Source of the DNA: Eubacteriales bacterium
GTDB taxonomy: Bacteria; Bacillota; Clostridia; Oscillospirales; Oscillospiraceae
Length of the DNA: 32,147 bases
Direction: 5' to 3'
NCBI GenBank assembly: GCA_030536515.1
Contig: JAUNPV010000019.1
Location: forward strand, 1-32,147
Position 1 is the first letter of the stretch. Every line of letters starts with the position of its first letter. Both the position numbers and the translations under genes were made by a program. The notes under the pieces were generated by a model. The model did no database searches. It was given only the letters and a program-made list of their open reading frames with translations, and was not told the origin of the DNA. This document shows, piece by piece, positions 24,275 through 32,147 of this stretch.

Positions 24275-25639
24275 TTACAGAGGCATAATGCCCAGGAGCA
24301 CGGCGAATACCAGGCACAGGATGCTGAAGCCCCACACCCACAGGAAGGAATTCTTGATGTGGTCCTTGATGTCCACATCGGCCAGGCCCACGCCCAGCAG
24401 GGTGGCAGGCACCATGGGGCTGATGAAGGTGGCGCAGTTGCGGCACACCACCATGGACACTGCAATGGGCAGAGCGGAAATGCCGAAGCCCTCGCCAATG
24501 CCAATCATCACAGGCAGCATTCCATAGAAGTAGGAGTCGGTATCGAAGCACAGCGCCAGCGGCACAGACAGAGCACCGATGACCAGAGGCAGGTGGCGGC
24601 CCAGGAAGGCAGGCAGAATCATCTGAATCAGGTCGGCCATGCAGGTGACCACACTGGGGATGGTCGCCTCGCCAACGGTGACGCTCTTGACCAGCACGCC
24701 CATCAGAACGGCGGCACCCATCAGGGTGGAGCACATCATCAGCGCAGGACCGGCATGGGAGTTGATGATCTTCTTCTGCATCTTGGCGCCGGGGTAGTTG
24801 ACCAGGATGGCGGCGGCCACGCCCAGCATAAAGGGCACATAGCTGGGGAACACGTCCCAAATCAGCAGGCCGATGACGGCCACGGTGAGCACCAGGTTGA
24901 ACACGAACAGCTTGGGACGGGCCAGCTCGTTGTGGGCGGCAGCCTCAGCCTCGTTCAGCTCCACGCTGCCCTCAATCTGGGCAAGCCTTCCGTCGAGGCC
25001 AGCGCCCCGCTTCTTCTCCAGCAGGCCCACCACCACAGCGTGGACCAGGGCCAGCACAACGCCGAAAATCTGAATGGGAATCAGGGTGCCCCAAAGCTGG
25101 CCGGCTTCCATGCCCAGCACGGAGGCGGCACGCATGGTGGGTCCGGCCCAGGGCATCAGGTTCAGAACGCCCATGGCCAGCACGGCCACCTGCAGCAGGC
25201 TGGTGGGCTTCATGTGCATCTTCTTGTACACAGGCAGCATGGCCGGCACCACAATGCAGAAGGTGGAGGCGCCGCCGCCGTCCAGGTGGCCGATGAGGGC
25301 GATGATGCAGGTCATCACGGACACGCCGATGACATTGCCGCCCACCAGTTTCATCAGCTTGCCGATGATGACGTCGAACATACCGGCGTCGGTCATAATG
25401 CCGAAGTACAGCACGCTGAACACAAACAGCGCAGCGGTGGGACCGGTGCTGCCGAAGCCTGCTTTAATCAGGGCGGCAATGTTGTCAAAGCTGTAGTAGC
25501 CGCCCACCACCAGCACAACGGCCAGGATGGAGGGGAAGACGATGAAGGCGATGCTGGGCAGGGTCTTGCTCTTGAACAGGGTCAGCACAATGGCCGCCAT
25601 GGTCACAAAGCCAAGAATGCCGACAATGATTTCATTCAT
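24275..25639 (-). CDS. Citrate transporter, CitMHS family
   Basis: A 454-aa inner-membrane carrier with about 11-12 hydrophobic segments. The start IIVGILGFVTMAAIVLTLF, the GIMTDAGMFDVI segment, the IALIGHLDGGGASTF loop and the repeated VVCRNCATFISPMVPATLL near the end are typical of CitMHS proteins, which import citrate complexed with a divalent metal together with protons. It lies 27 bp after citF and is the last gene of the cit operon, which supports citrate as substrate. AGAGGA precedes the ATG. The metal preferred cannot be told from sequence. Confidence 0.93.
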   Translation of the reverse strand: MNEIIVGILGFVTMAAIVLTLFKSKTLPSIAFIVFPSILAVVLVVGGYYSFDNIAALIKAGFGSTGPTAALFVFSVLYFGIMTDAGMFDVIIGKLMKLVGGNVIGVSVMTCIIALIGHLDGGGASTFCIVVPAMLPVYKKMHMKPTSLLQVAVLAMGVLNLMPWAGPTMRAASVLGMEAGQLWGTLIPIQIFGVVLALVHAVVVGLLEKKRGAGLDGRLAQIEGSVELNEAEAAAHNELARPKLFVFNLVLTVAVIGLLIWDVFPSYVPFMLGVAAAILVNYPGAKMQKKIINSHAGPALMMCSTLMGAAVLMGVLVKSVTVGEATIPSVVTCMADLIQMILPAFLGRHLPLVIGALSVPLALCFDTDSYFYGMLPVMIGIGEGFGISALPIAVSMVVCRNCATFISPMVPATLLGVGLADVDIKDHIKNSFLWVWGFSILCLVFAVLLGIMPL

Positions 25640-25666
25640 GGTTAAATCCTCTTTCTTTTTTTATTT

Positions 25667-27226
25667 TTAAGCCAGCTCCACCGGCTTGATTTTCCGAACC
25701 ACGTCCAGAATGGTGCCGTCACGGGCTTCCAGGATGGCCACCACCTTGTCCTCCCACTGGAGGTCGTCCGGGGTGCCCACCAGGGAGTAGGCCTTTTCCT
25801 GGAGGCTTTCGATGCTCACGTGGGGGATGCCCGCCTTGTCCAGGCAGTCAATCAGGTCCGGCCGCAGGGGGTTGACGGCGATGCCGTAGTCCGTGACCAG
25901 CACGTCCACGCAGTCGCCGGGGGTGGTGACGGTGACCACATCCTTGCACACCGTTGCCATCCGGCCCCGGGTCAGGGGGGTGACGATGATGCACACCTTG
26001 CTGCCTGCGGCAGTGTCCGGGTGGCCGCCAGGAGCGCCCCGGAGAACGCCGTCGGAGCCGGTGAGAACGTTGACGTTGAACTTGGTGTCAATTTCCAGGG
26101 CCGCCAGCACCACAAAGTCCAGCTTGTTCACAAAGGCTCCCTTGTTGGCGGGGTTTGCATACTGGGAAGCGGACATTTCGTAGTGGCCGGGGGTCTGGTT
26201 GATGGAGGCGACTGCATCCAGGTCGAAGTCCTGAACGTCGATGACCTTGCCCACCTTTCCCTTTTTCAGCAGCTCCACCATGGGGCCGCAGATGCCGCCG
26301 ATGGCCCAGCCCATTTTGATATTCCGCTCGTCCATATACTTTTCCAAAAACAGGTTGGCCGCCAGGGAGGGGCCGCCCACACCGGTCTGGAAGGAGAAGC
26401 CGTCCCGGAACCAGGGAGTGGCGGCGATGACCTTGGCCACGTTCTCCGCCATCATCAAATCCCGGGGGTTCTGGCTGATCCGGGCGGCGGCGGAGGCGAT
26501 TTTCTTGGGGTTGCCGATGGAATCCACCACCACCACGGCATCCACGTCAATGGCCTCCACCGAGGCGGGGAAGTTGGGGAAATCCACCAGGCAGTCGGTG
26601 ACCACCACCACATGGTCGGCGTATTTTGCGTCGGTCATGGCATAGCCCAGGGAGCCGCAGTTAGACTTGCCGCCGATGCCCCGGCAGTTGCCCATGCAGT
26701 CTGCGGTGGGGGCGGCCACGAAGGCGATGTCGATGTGGACCTCGCCTGCCTCAATGGCCCGGGGGCGGCCGCCATGGCTGCGGATAATGGCGGGGGTCTT
26801 CAGCTTGCCGTGGGACACCACCTCGCCCACCCGGCCCCGGATGCCGGAGGTCTGGATGCCGATGACCTTGCCCTCCTCGATGTAGGCGGCAATGGGGTCA
26901 TGGGCCCCGCCCAGGGAGGTGGCCGCAATGGTCAAATCCTTCAGCCCCAGCTCCTCGATGGCGGCCTTCATCACCAGGTTGGCCACATAGTCGCCGTCAC
27001 GCAGGTGGTGGTGGAAGGAGAAGGTCATGCCGTCGCAGGCGCCGCAGCTGCGCAGAGCCTGGGCCAGGCTCTCCACGATTTTGGATTCCTGGTTATTTTC
27101 ATACCGGCGGGTCCTGGGGGCGGCCTTCTGGAGGTATTTGCCGTCCATATAGCCCTTGCCCTGATAGCCCTCCCGGCCGCCCGCCAGAACGGACTCGGGA
27201 ATTTCACGTCCTACTGCATTTTTCAT
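25667..27226 (-). CDS. citF: Citrate lyase alpha subunit (citrate CoA-transferase)
   Basis: The 519-aa subunit moves the acetyl-ACP thioester onto citrate, releasing acetate and forming citryl-ACP. Family features include MTFSFHHHLRDGDYVANLVM near the start, GIQTSGIRGRVGEVVSHGKL, GKSNCGSLGYAMTDAKYAD and VLTGSDGVLRGAPGGHPDTA. Length is standard. The ATG overlaps the citE stop (ATGA) and GAGGGGG lies just ahead. Acts in the cytoplasm within the CitDEF complex. Confidence 0.97.
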   Translation of the reverse strand: MKNAVGREIPESVLAGGREGYQGKGYMDGKYLQKAAPRTRRYENNQESKIVESLAQALRSCGACDGMTFSFHHHLRDGDYVANLVMKAAIEELGLKDLTIAATSLGGAHDPIAAYIEEGKVIGIQTSGIRGRVGEVVSHGKLKTPAIIRSHGGRPRAIEAGEVHIDIAFVAAPTADCMGNCRGIGGKSNCGSLGYAMTDAKYADHVVVVTDCLVDFPNFPASVEAIDVDAVVVVDSIGNPKKIASAAARISQNPRDLMMAENVAKVIAATPWFRDGFSFQTGVGGPSLAANLFLEKYMDERNIKMGWAIGGICGPMVELLKKGKVGKVIDVQDFDLDAVASINQTPGHYEMSASQYANPANKGAFVNKLDFVVLAALEIDTKFNVNVLTGSDGVLRGAPGGHPDTAAGSKVCIIVTPLTRGRMATVCKDVVTVTTPGDCVDVLVTDYGIAVNPLRPDLIDCLDKAGIPHVSIESLQEKAYSLVGTPDDLQWEDKVVAILEARDGTILDVVRKIKPVELA

Positions 27227-28137
27227 ACCAGATCCCCCTCATACATACCGCAGGCCTTGGCCAGTCTCAGGGTGCGCTCGGCACCGGGGATGAAGGCCGC
27301 GTCTACCATTTTTCCGTTCACCGTGAACACACCTACACCGGCGGCGGCTGCCTCCCGGAAGGCGCTGACCATGGCCTCGGCCTGGCGGACCTCCTTCGCC
27401 GTGGGGGCGAACAGCTCATGGACCAGGCGAATCTGCTTGGGGTTGATGAGGCTCTTGCCGTCAAAGCCCATGGCCTTGTTCTGGCGGACCTCGGCCTCAA
27501 AGCCCTCGTTATCGTCCAGGTCCGTGAACACCGTGTCAAAGCACTGGATGCCGGCGGCCCGGGCGGCCAGCAGCATCTGGCCTCTGGCGGCCAGCATATC
27601 CACCCCGTCCGGCTGGAATCTGGTCTGCATACACTTTCTGAAATCGCCGCCGGAAATGGCCACGCCGAACATCCGCTCCGAGGCGGAGCAGATTTCGTAG
27701 GCGTTCAGAATGCCCTTGGGGCTTTCCAGGGCGGCCATCAGCAGAGTGCGGCCCACCTCCACGCCGAATTCCCGCTCAGCCGCCTCCACGGCTGCCTCCA
27801 CGGTCTGCACGTCCCGGGCACTTTCGCACTTGGCAATCCGGATGCCGTCGGCGCCGCCGGCCACGCACACCCGGATATCCTCCTGCCAGTGGGGGGTGTC
27901 CAGGCCGTTGATGCGGACGATGACCTCGGTTTCGCCGTAGTCGATGGTGGTCAGGGCGTGGTAAAGGGAGAAGCGGGCGGCGTCCTTCTGGTTCTCCGCC
28001 ACGGCGTCCTCCAGGTCCAGCATGATGCTGTCACAGCCGTAGATATAGGCATCCTTGATGAGGCCCGGCTTCTGGGCGTTCATAAACATCATGGTCCTTC
28101 TCAGCCGGAACCGCTGGGGTCTTGGTCTTTGAATCAT
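27223..28137 (-). CDS. citE: Citrate lyase beta subunit (citryl-ACP lyase)
   Basis: A 304-aa TIM-barrel protein of the HpcH/HpaI-CitE type that cleaves citryl-ACP to oxaloacetate and acetyl-ACP. Seen: RRTMMFMNAQKPGLIKDAY, the acidic metal-binding DSIMLDLEDAV, EVIVRINGLDT, LESPKGILNAYEIC with the second metal-binding Glu, and KSLINPKQIRLVHELF. The open frame extends upstream to 28200, but GGGGAGG and the ATGA overlap with citD fix the start at 28137. Confidence 0.97.
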   Translation of the reverse strand: MIQRPRPQRFRLRRTMMFMNAQKPGLIKDAYIYGCDSIMLDLEDAVAENQKDAARFSLYHALTTIDYGETEVIVRINGLDTPHWQEDIRVCVAGGADGIRIAKCESARDVQTVEAAVEAAEREFGVEVGRTLLMAALESPKGILNAYEICSASERMFGVAISGGDFRKCMQTRFQPDGVDMLAARGQMLLAARAAGIQCFDTVFTDLDDNEGFEAEVRQNKAMGFDGKSLINPKQIRLVHELFAPTAKEVRQAEAMVSAFREAAAAGVGVFTVNGKMVDAAFIPGAERTLRLAKACGMYEGDLV

Positions 28138-28433
28138 CTCACAGCACCTCCCCAGGGAATATTCCGGTCCGACGCGCCGCAGCTGCGGTAGACGGCGCAC
28201 TCCACTCTGGCCTTCAGGGTGCAGTCCAGGGCCCCCTTGTCCACCACGGTGACCTTGGCATCGGACACCTTCAGCCGCTCCAGGGTCTCCTGGACGGTGG
28301 CCTTAATCTGGCGGCCGTACTGGTTCATAACCGAGCTGGTAATGCTCAGTTGAATCCCCTCGCCAGGCTCAACCGTAACCATCGCATCACTGGATTCCAA
28401 CGTGCCTGCCACGGCAGCCTTTTCAATCTGCAT
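28134..28433 (-). CDS. citD: Citrate lyase gamma subunit (acyl carrier protein)
   Basis: A 99-aa ACP that carries the phosphoribosyl-dephospho-CoA arm on which citrate is processed. The prosthetic group serine is S14 in GTLESSDAMV. EGIQLSITSSVMNQYG and the C-terminal RVECAVYRSCG follow the family pattern. First gene of the minus-strand cit operon; GGAGGA precedes the ATG. Confidence 0.96.
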   Translation of the reverse strand: MQIEKAAVAGTLESSDAMVTVEPGEGIQLSITSSVMNQYGRQIKATVQETLERLKVSDAKVTVVDKGALDCTLKARVECAVYRSCGASDRNIPWGGAVR

Positions 28434-28472
28434 ATCGGGTTCCTCCGTTCGTTTTTTGTTTTGTTCACTTAA

Positions 28473-28501
28473 ATTTTATCAAAGGGTGTCGATAATATCA
28501 A
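28473..28501 (-). promoter_or_regulatory. Promoter of the citDEF-transporter operon
   Basis: On the minus strand TTGATA (28496-28501), 17 bp, TAAAAT (28473-28478), about 40 bp ahead of citD. Confidence 0.6.
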
Positions 28502-28505
28502 ATAC

Positions 28506-28534
28506 ATAATATTTTACATTCTCATAATATTTTC
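28506..28534. promoter_or_regulatory. Candidate LysR-protein binding region between the divergent cit units
   Basis: Two direct copies of CATAATATTTT (28506-28516 and 28524-28534), 18 bp apart, with a third ATAATAT at about 28493. They lie just upstream of the citD -35 and about 40 bp upstream of a TATAAT (28577-28582) that probably serves lysR. The position suits a LysR-type activator for both directions. No canonical T-N11-A box was proven. Confidence 0.4.
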
Positions 28535-28640
28535 ATTATAATTAAAGAAAATAGTGGACTTTTATAAGGCTTATGTTATAATATGGATAAGACATCATAA
28601 GGTAACTGTCAGTTTTTCACAAAAAAGGGGTTGCATTTTC

Positions 28641-29564
28641 GTGAATTTGAAACAAGCCCATTACGTCCGCACCATTTCCGAGTGCGGCTCCCTGACCGCT
28701 GCGGCCAAAAAGCTGTACGTCAGCCAGCCCTCCCTGAGCCAGATGCTCCGGCAGATTGAGTCGGAGATTGGCCTGACCATCTTCGACCGCAGCGTCTCCC
28801 CCTTCCGCCTGACCTACGCCGGGGAAAAATACCTGGAGGCCGCCGACGCCATGCTCAAGGCCGCCGAGCAGCTGGAGCAGCAGCTGCTGGAAATCCGCAA
28901 CGAGCACTCCGGCCGCCTGCGGCTGGGCATCAGCGTCACCAGGGCCATGCAGGTACTGCCCAGGGTTCTGCCGATTTTTACGGAAAAGTACCCGAATGTG
29001 GCCTTTGAGCTCACGGAATGCGGGTCCGCCACCCTGGAAAAGCTGCTGGAAACAGGGCAGATTGACCTGGCCCTTGCCGCCATTGAGTCCTCCTCCACCA
29101 ACATGGCCTTTGAGCTGATTGAGAAGGAGACCGTGGGCATTCTGGCGGGCCGGGACAGCAACCTGGCCCGCCAGCACCGGGACGGAGCCCGGGTGACCCT
29201 GGCCGACGCCGCCCAGGACCGGTTCGTCATCCTGACCCCCACCCACTCCGTCCGGCTCATTCAGGACAAGCTGTTCCGGCGCAGCAATTTTTCCCCGCCG
29301 GTTCTGCTGGAGACCAATTCCCTGGAGGTGGGCCGCCGGGTGACCCTGGAGGCCGGGGCCTGTATGCTGCTGCCCAACATCTACGCCGACGAGTATGTGA
29401 CCCAGCGGCGGGGGGAATTCTTCCCCCTGCGGGATTTTGACAACAACCGGCACTTTTACGCCTGCTACCGGAAAAACGAATTTCTCCCCAGCTACACCCG
29501 GGATTTCATCCGGATTGTCACCCAGGTGCTGAGTCAGGCCCGGGGTCCATTCCCGGGAAAATAA
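28641..29564 (+). CDS. LysR-family transcriptional regulator of the citrate genes
   Basis: A 307-aa regulator with an N-terminal winged helix (about 1-60: ISECGSLTAAAKKLYVSQPSLSQMLRQIE) and a two-lobed effector domain from about 90 (SGRLRLGISVTRAMQVLPRVLP). The start is the GTG at 28641, giving the usual NLKQ... beginning; AGGGG lies upstream. The longer reading from 28554 would run through the promoter and is rejected. Divergent from citDEF and followed 33 bp later by citXG, so control of the citrate genes is likely, with citrate or a related acid as a possible effector; both are inference. Confidence 0.9.
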   Translation: MNLKQAHYVRTISECGSLTAAAKKLYVSQPSLSQMLRQIESEIGLTIFDRSVSPFRLTYAGEKYLEAADAMLKAAEQLEQQLLEIRNEHSGRLRLGISVTRAMQVLPRVLPIFTEKYPNVAFELTECGSATLEKLLETGQIDLALAAIESSSTNMAFELIEKETVGILAGRDSNLARQHRDGARVTLADAAQDRFVILTPTHSVRLIQDKLFRRSNFSPPVLLETNSLEVGRRVTLEAGACMLLPNIYADEYVTQRRGEFFPLRDFDNNRHFYACYRKNEFLPSYTRDFIRIVTQVLSQARGPFPGK

Positions 29565-29597
29565 TCCGATTTCTCATAAAAAACGAGGAAAACGCCT

Positions 29598-30953
29598 ATG
29601 AATCAAAGTGTGGAATTATATCAGATGCTGGAGGCCCGGGAGCGGCGGGCCTTTGCGCAGCAGCGGCTGCTGGCCCAGTTTCACCGGCCGGTCCTCTGCT
29701 TTACCATGAACATCCCCGGCCCGGTGAAGGACACGCCGCTGATTCGCCGAGCCTTCCTCTGGGGCCGGGAGGCCCTGGAGCACCGGCTGCCCAAAGGCAG
29801 CGTCCTTTTCTCCCAGGTCCTGACCCAGGTCACCGGCTGCGAGGCAGTCTACGCCGTTGATATGGAGCCTGTTTCCCTGAAACGGTTGACCACGTCCATC
29901 GAGGACGAAACGCCTCTGGGACGGCTGTTTGACATGGATGTGCTGGATATCTCCGGTGTTAAGCTGGACCGGGCGCTGGTGGCGGGGAAAAGCCGGGACT
30001 GCATTGTCTGCGGTGCACCCGGCCGGGGCTGTGCGTCCCGGCGCAGCCACAGCATTGCCGAGCTTCAGCGCTCCTCCAACCGTCTGATGCGCCAGCACTT
30101 TGCCCAGGCCGATGCAGAGCGAATCGGCGCTCTGGCCACCCAGAGTCTGCTGGACGAGGTCTGCACCACTCCAAAGCCGGGCCTGGTGGACCGCCGGAAC
30201 AGCGGGAGCCACCGGGATATGGATATTTTCACCTTCATGGCCAGTGCGGCGGCCCTGTCTCCCTATTTCACCCGTTGCGCCCAAATTGGCATGGACACCG
30301 GGTCGCTGCCGCCGGAGGAGACCTTCCGCCGGCTTCGGGCGGCGGGTCTGCGGGCCGAGCAGGAGATGTACGCCGCCACAGGAGGGGTCAACACCCACAA
30401 GGGGGCCATTTTTACCATGGGCATCCTCTGCGGCGCAGCAGGACGCCTCTGGGACCCGGCGGCGGCCTGGGCCGAAGGGGCCCTTTTTGACGAGGTCTCC
30501 GCCATGACGAAGGCCGCCATGGCGGCGGACCTGTCCCAGAAGGGCAGCGATACCGTGGGCCGGCGGCTGTATGCCAAGCAGGGCATCTGCGGCATCCGGG
30601 GCGAGGTAGCCCGGGGGCTGCCCTCGGTGCGCACCATTGGCCTTCCGGCGTTCCGGGCATACCGGGAGGCCGGGCAGGACCCCAACATGGCCGGGGCCCT
30701 GACCCTGCTGCATCTGATTGCCCAGGTGGAGGACACCAACATGATCGCCCGGGGCGGCCGGGAGGGCGCAGCCCAGGGCGCCGCCTGGGCCGGGGCACTG
30801 CTTCGCCACGACCGCCTGCCCACTCCGGCGGAGCTGGAGGAATTGGACAGCCGCTTTATCCGGCAGAACCTCTCCCCCGGCGGCTGCGCCGACCTGCTGG
30901 CGGCGGTGTACTTCGTGGACCGGCTCAGCTCTGAAAAAACAGCAAACCCATAA
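29598..30953 (+). CDS. citXG: CitX-CitG fusion: citrate lyase holo-ACP synthase and triphosphoribosyl-dephospho-CoA synthase
   Basis: A 451-aa bifunctional enzyme. Residues 1-~170 are CitX, with GRLFDMDV (108-115) and CIVCGAPGRGCASRRSHS; it attaches the prosthetic group to CitD. Residues ~180-451 are CitG, with TPKPGLVDRRNSGSH (from ~191) and GGVNTHKGAIF (262-272); it makes 2'-(5''-triphosphoribosyl)-3'-dephospho-CoA from ATP and dephospho-CoA. In several bacteria these are separate genes; fused forms are also known. GAGGA precedes the ATG. It lies between lysR and citC in one transcript. Confidence 0.95.
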   Translation: MNQSVELYQMLEARERRAFAQQRLLAQFHRPVLCFTMNIPGPVKDTPLIRRAFLWGREALEHRLPKGSVLFSQVLTQVTGCEAVYAVDMEPVSLKRLTTSIEDETPLGRLFDMDVLDISGVKLDRALVAGKSRDCIVCGAPGRGCASRRSHSIAELQRSSNRLMRQHFAQADAERIGALATQSLLDEVCTTPKPGLVDRRNSGSHRDMDIFTFMASAAALSPYFTRCAQIGMDTGSLPPEETFRRLRAAGLRAEQEMYAATGGVNTHKGAIFTMGILCGAAGRLWDPAAAWAEGALFDEVSAMTKAAMAADLSQKGSDTVGRRLYAKQGICGIRGEVARGLPSVRTIGLPAFRAYREAGQDPNMAGALTLLHLIAQVEDTNMIARGGREGAAQGAAWAGALLRHDRLPTPAELEELDSRFIRQNLSPGGCADLLAAVYFVDRLSSEKTANP

Positions 30954-30965
30954 GGAGGAACGCAA

Positions 30966-32009
30966 ATGTCCGACTATTCCATTTCCCAGGTGTCTCCCAC
31001 CGACCGCCGGTCTCTGGCCCAGATTGACGACCTGCTCTGCCGGGAGGGAATCTCACGGGACGGCAACCTGGATTACATCTGCGCCATGTACGACGAAGAC
31101 GACCGGATTATCGCCACCGGAAGCTGCTTTGGCCCCACCCTGCGCTGCTTTGCCGTCAGCCGCGAGCACCAGGGGGAGGGGCTGCTCAATGAGATTATCT
31201 CCCACCTGATTGACGTGCAGTACAGCCGGGGCCGGGTGCACCTGTTTCTCTATACAAAGGTGTCCTCCGCCCGGTTCTTTGGGGACCTGGGCTTCTACGA
31301 AATCGCCCGGGTGGATGGGACTCTGGTGTTTATGGAAAACCGCAGGACCGGCTTTTCCAGCTATTTGCAGGCCCTGGCGCAGACAAAGCGCAGCGGCACC
31401 TCCGCCGCACTGGTGATGAATGCGAACCCCTTCACCCTGGGGCACCAGTATCTGGCGGAGACTGCGGCAGCCCAGTGCGACACCCTGCACCTGTTCGTTC
31501 TCAGCGAGGACGCCAGCCTGGTCCCCTTTGCGGTGCGCAGGCGGCTGGTCCGGGAGGGGGTTGCCCATCTTCACAATGTGGTGCTCCATGATTCCGGGCC
31601 CTATATGATCAGCAACGCCACCTTCCCCAGCTATTTTCTGAAGGACGAGGCGGCCGTCATCGACGGCCACGCACGGCTGGACCTGGCGGTGTTCACGCTG
31701 ATTGCCCGGGCCCTGAACGTCACCGTGCGGTATGTAGGCCAGGAGCCCACCAGCCAGGTGACCGGGGCCTACAACCGCATCATGGCCCAGGAGCTGCCCA
31801 AGGCCGGAATTCAGTGCCGCATCATCCCCAGGAAGGAGGCCGCCGGAATCCCCATCAGCGCATCCACCGTGCGCCAGGCATTGCAAAGCGGACACTGGGA
31901 GCAGCTAAAATATCTGGTACCGGCAACAACCCTTCAATACTTCACCAGCAGCGAAGCCGCCCCGGTGCTGGAAAAGCTCCGCAACGCCAAAAACGTGGTG
32001 CATTACTAA
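30966..32009 (+). CDS. citC: Citrate lyase ligase ([citrate (pro-3S)-lyase] ligase)
   Basis: The 347-aa CitC activates the lyase by acetylating its prosthetic group with acetate and ATP. An N-terminal GNAT-like domain covers about 1-130 (FAVSREHQGEGLLNEIISHL). The nucleotidyl-transferase-like domain follows with MNANPFTLGHQYL (151-163), which holds the HIGH-like site, and ISASTVRQAL near the end. AAGGAGG precedes the ATG; 12 bp gap to citXG. Completes the set of maturation genes for citrate lyase. Confidence 0.96.
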   Translation: MSDYSISQVSPTDRRSLAQIDDLLCREGISRDGNLDYICAMYDEDDRIIATGSCFGPTLRCFAVSREHQGEGLLNEIISHLIDVQYSRGRVHLFLYTKVSSARFFGDLGFYEIARVDGTLVFMENRRTGFSSYLQALAQTKRSGTSAALVMNANPFTLGHQYLAETAAAQCDTLHLFVLSEDASLVPFAVRRRLVREGVAHLHNVVLHDSGPYMISNATFPSYFLKDEAAVIDGHARLDLAVFTLIARALNVTVRYVGQEPTSQVTGAYNRIMAQELPKAGIQCRIIPRKEAAGIPISASTVRQALQSGHWEQLKYLVPATTLQYFTSSEAAPVLEKLRNAKNVVHY

Positions 32010-32097
32010 CCCGGTGCATCGGCAAAAGCGAAATTATGTTTGAATTGATTTGCCACGCAATTATTACATTGAGAAGAAATGACAAATGAGGTATATT

Positions 32098-32147
32098 ATG
32101 CAGTATTCAAAGGAAGAAAGTAAAGCAATATGGAATCAAAACGCTGA
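32098..32147 (+). CDS. Start of a gene cut by the right edge
   Basis: GAGG, then ATG at 32098, opens a frame of 16 complete codons (MQYSKEESKAIWNQNA) to the end of the window. The composition from about 32030 is AT-rich, unlike the neighbours. Such beginnings occur in some class I SAM-dependent methyltransferases, but too little is visible to name it. Confidence 0.45.
   Translation, partial: MQYSKEESKAIWNQNA

Noticed and set aside
24191-25645. Long + strand frame opposite the citrate transporter
   Set aside because: Product rich in His, Gln and Gly, typical of an antisense shadow of a membrane protein gene.
25820-27700. Long open frame (626 codons) on the + strand opposite citF and citE
   Set aside because: It is antisense to two clear citrate lyase genes, has a low-complexity His/Gly-rich product and no ribosome binding site; it results from GC-rich codon bias.
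28554-28640. 29-codon N-terminal extension of the LysR gene
   Set aside because: It covers the promoter -10 and the stretch before AGGGG, and the helix-turn-helix start aligns with the GTG at 28641.

Overview
The window is GC-rich chromosomal DNA of a spore-forming, anaerobic Clostridia-type Firmicute. The best guess is a member of Oscillospirales/Oscillospiraceae. This rests on a GerA-family germination protein, a type-3 prolyl-tRNA synthetase, several sigma/anti-sigma pairs typical of gut Clostridia, a PadR/DUF2812 pair, and intergenic spaces filled with palindromic repeats. The assignment is inference; there is no rRNA or complete marker gene in view.

Layout. (1) 1-330: three tandem near-consensus promoters point left and end in a leader resembling the start of an rRNA operon, which would lie just outside the window. 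(2) 330-4368: an orphan gerA-like gene (-), a Nudix hydrolase with a small membrane protein (+), and mnmE (+). (3) 4722-10297: a five-gene, tightly coupled operon with a truncated sigma factor, a large membrane anti-sigma candidate, a complete sigma factor, a second anti-sigma candidate, and a lipoprotein whose two C-terminal domains are duplicated in that second anti-sigma. (4) 10902-17971: cysteine desulfurase (+), PadR/DUF2812 pair (-), NADP-type glutamate dehydrogenase (+), P-loop kinase and GtrA (-). (5) 18227-24213: proS (-), a zinc-finger sigma/anti-sigma pair (+), L-serine dehydratase and a lipoprotein (+). (6) 24275-32009: a complete citrate fermentation locus: CitMHS transporter, citF, citE, citD on the minus strand, divergent from lysR, a citX-citG fusion and citC. 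A truncated AT-rich gene starts at the right edge.

The citrate genes form one system: the transporter imports citrate, CitDEF splits it to acetate and oxaloacetate, CitXG makes and attaches the CitD prosthetic group, CitC acetylates it, and the LysR protein probably controls both divergent units. Glutamate dehydrogenase and serine dehydratase suggest amino-acid metabolism alongside.

The most unusual content is in the spacers. At least six families of palindromic repeats occur (called A to F here). Family A has constant boxes that frame short hairpins whose sequence differs in every copy but which always remain self-complementary. Family B is a ~61-64 bp double-hairpin unit that interrupts A and C copies at G/C runs, so it appears mobile. 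Family C shows compensatory base changes. Family D carries a nested A. The sigma operon is the second point of interest: both anti-sigma candidates carry a perfect lipobox inside their transmembrane segment.
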